A DNA stretch of 12,673 bases from positions 111,200 to 123,872 of the forward strand of contig MU647042.1 of the NCBI GenBank assembly GCA_026770585.1, in the 5' to 3' direction. Both the position numbers and the translations under genes were made by a program. The DNA comes from Baffinella frigidus. Lineage: Eukaryota > Cryptophyceae > Cryptomonadales > Baffinellaceae. The number at the start of each line of letters is the position of its first letter. Position 1 is the first letter of the stretch. Below are positions 12,104 through 12,673 of the stretch, piece after piece. The notes beneath the pieces are model-generated. The model was not told where the DNA came from. It made no database searches and saw nothing but the letters and a program-made list of their open reading frames with translations.

Positions 12104-12673
12104 CTAAACCCTAAAACCGAAACAATCAAACCTACACCCTAAACCCTAAAACCAACACCCTAAACCCTAAACCCTGAACCCTGAACCTCCTCCTTAACCC
12201 TAAACCCTAAACCCTAAACCCTAAACCCTCAACTCCAAACTCTCAACTCTAAACTCTCAACCCTACACCCTACACCCTACACCCTAAACCCTAAACCCTA
12301 AACCCTAAACCCTAAAACCTAAACCCTAAAACCTGAACCCTAATCCCCAAACCCCAAAACCAAACCCTCAACCCTAGAACCTAAATCCTAAAACATGAAC
12401 CCTTAACCTTCAAACCTCAACTCTGAACCCCAAAACCTGAACCCTGAACCCTGAACCCTGAGCGCTCTACACACCCAAAACCAAAAATCCTGAACCCTGA
12501 ACCCTGAACGTTAAACACTAAACCCTGAACCCTAAACCCTGAACCCTAAAACCTAAACCCTAAACCCTAAACCATAAACCATAAACCATAAACCCTGAAC
12601 CCTAAACCCTAAATTCTAAATCCTAAACCCCAAACCCCACACCTCAAACCCTAAACCCTAAACCCTAAACCCT
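12104..12673. repeat. Telomere-like CCCTAAA array to the window edge
   Basis: Mixed perfect CCCTAAA runs (about 12197-12230, 12286-12318, 12647-12673) and variants (CCCTGAA, CCCTACA, ACCATAA, CCCCAAA). No gene. It continues beyond the window. Confidence 0.94.

Noticed and set aside
1-12673. tRNA, rRNA, transposase or reverse-transcriptase genes
   Set aside because: I looked for cloverleaf and rRNA signatures and for catalytic motifs in all long frames and found none; the mobile elements are all non-autonomous.
12647-12673. True chromosome terminus at the right edge
   Set aside because: The CCCTAAA strand on + would point to a left chromosome end, not a right one, and the array is mixed with variants, so this is interstitial or continues beyond the window.

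Overview
The window looks like nuclear DNA of a unicellular eukaryotic alga, probably close to a chromosome end. Four observations support this. There are long arrays of Arabidopsis-type telomere-like heptamers, CCCTAAA on the + strand, both pure and degenerate. Many short fold-back transposons are flanked by TA. The only two convincing genes are GC-rich, intron-free in this window and have eukaryotic start contexts. One of them encodes a signal peptide ending in Ala followed by Phe, the plastid-import signature of algae with red-derived secondary plastids (haptophytes, cryptophytes, ochrophytes). I cannot name the species.

Layout. 1-1090: degenerate telomere-like repeats with a fold-back element (family D). 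1090-4700: a repeat-rich zone with short exon-like coding blocks (1093-1143, 2715-2792, 4632-4697) that keep splice-like borders, decayed copies of them, CT/GA and CTTGA microsatellites, several hairpin elements (141-160 bp) and a 22-bp tandem repeat. These blocks may be the remains of an intron-rich gene on the + strand. 4700-6170: short TA-flanked miniature elements (families A and B, some nested) and a broken duplicate of the 3' end of the next gene. 6177-8775: the gene island. A minus-strand gene encodes a probable plastid RAP-domain RNA-binding protein. A divergent plus-strand gene encodes a small protein with an organelle-type leader and a repeated FFVPSET motif. The interval between them contains hairpins. 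8780-11700: more A and B elements, a third fold-back family (C), a decayed copy of the small gene's leader region and a fragment resembling a cysteine-rich GCC2/GCC3 repeat. 11825-12673: telomere-like repeats interrupted by one family C copy.

The two genes are probably both organelle-targeted proteins encoded in the nucleus, but nothing ties them to one pathway beyond divergent placement. The most unusual feature of the window is its hairpin elements. Families with unrelated ends (A, B, D, the 4020-4179 palindrome and the 1158-1460 fold-back) share one internal palindromic module, CCTACNGTAGG, usually near a CCTAGG/GGGCCCTAGG block. A and B copies have inserted into older A copies. No transposase gene, tRNA, rRNA or CRISPR array was seen.
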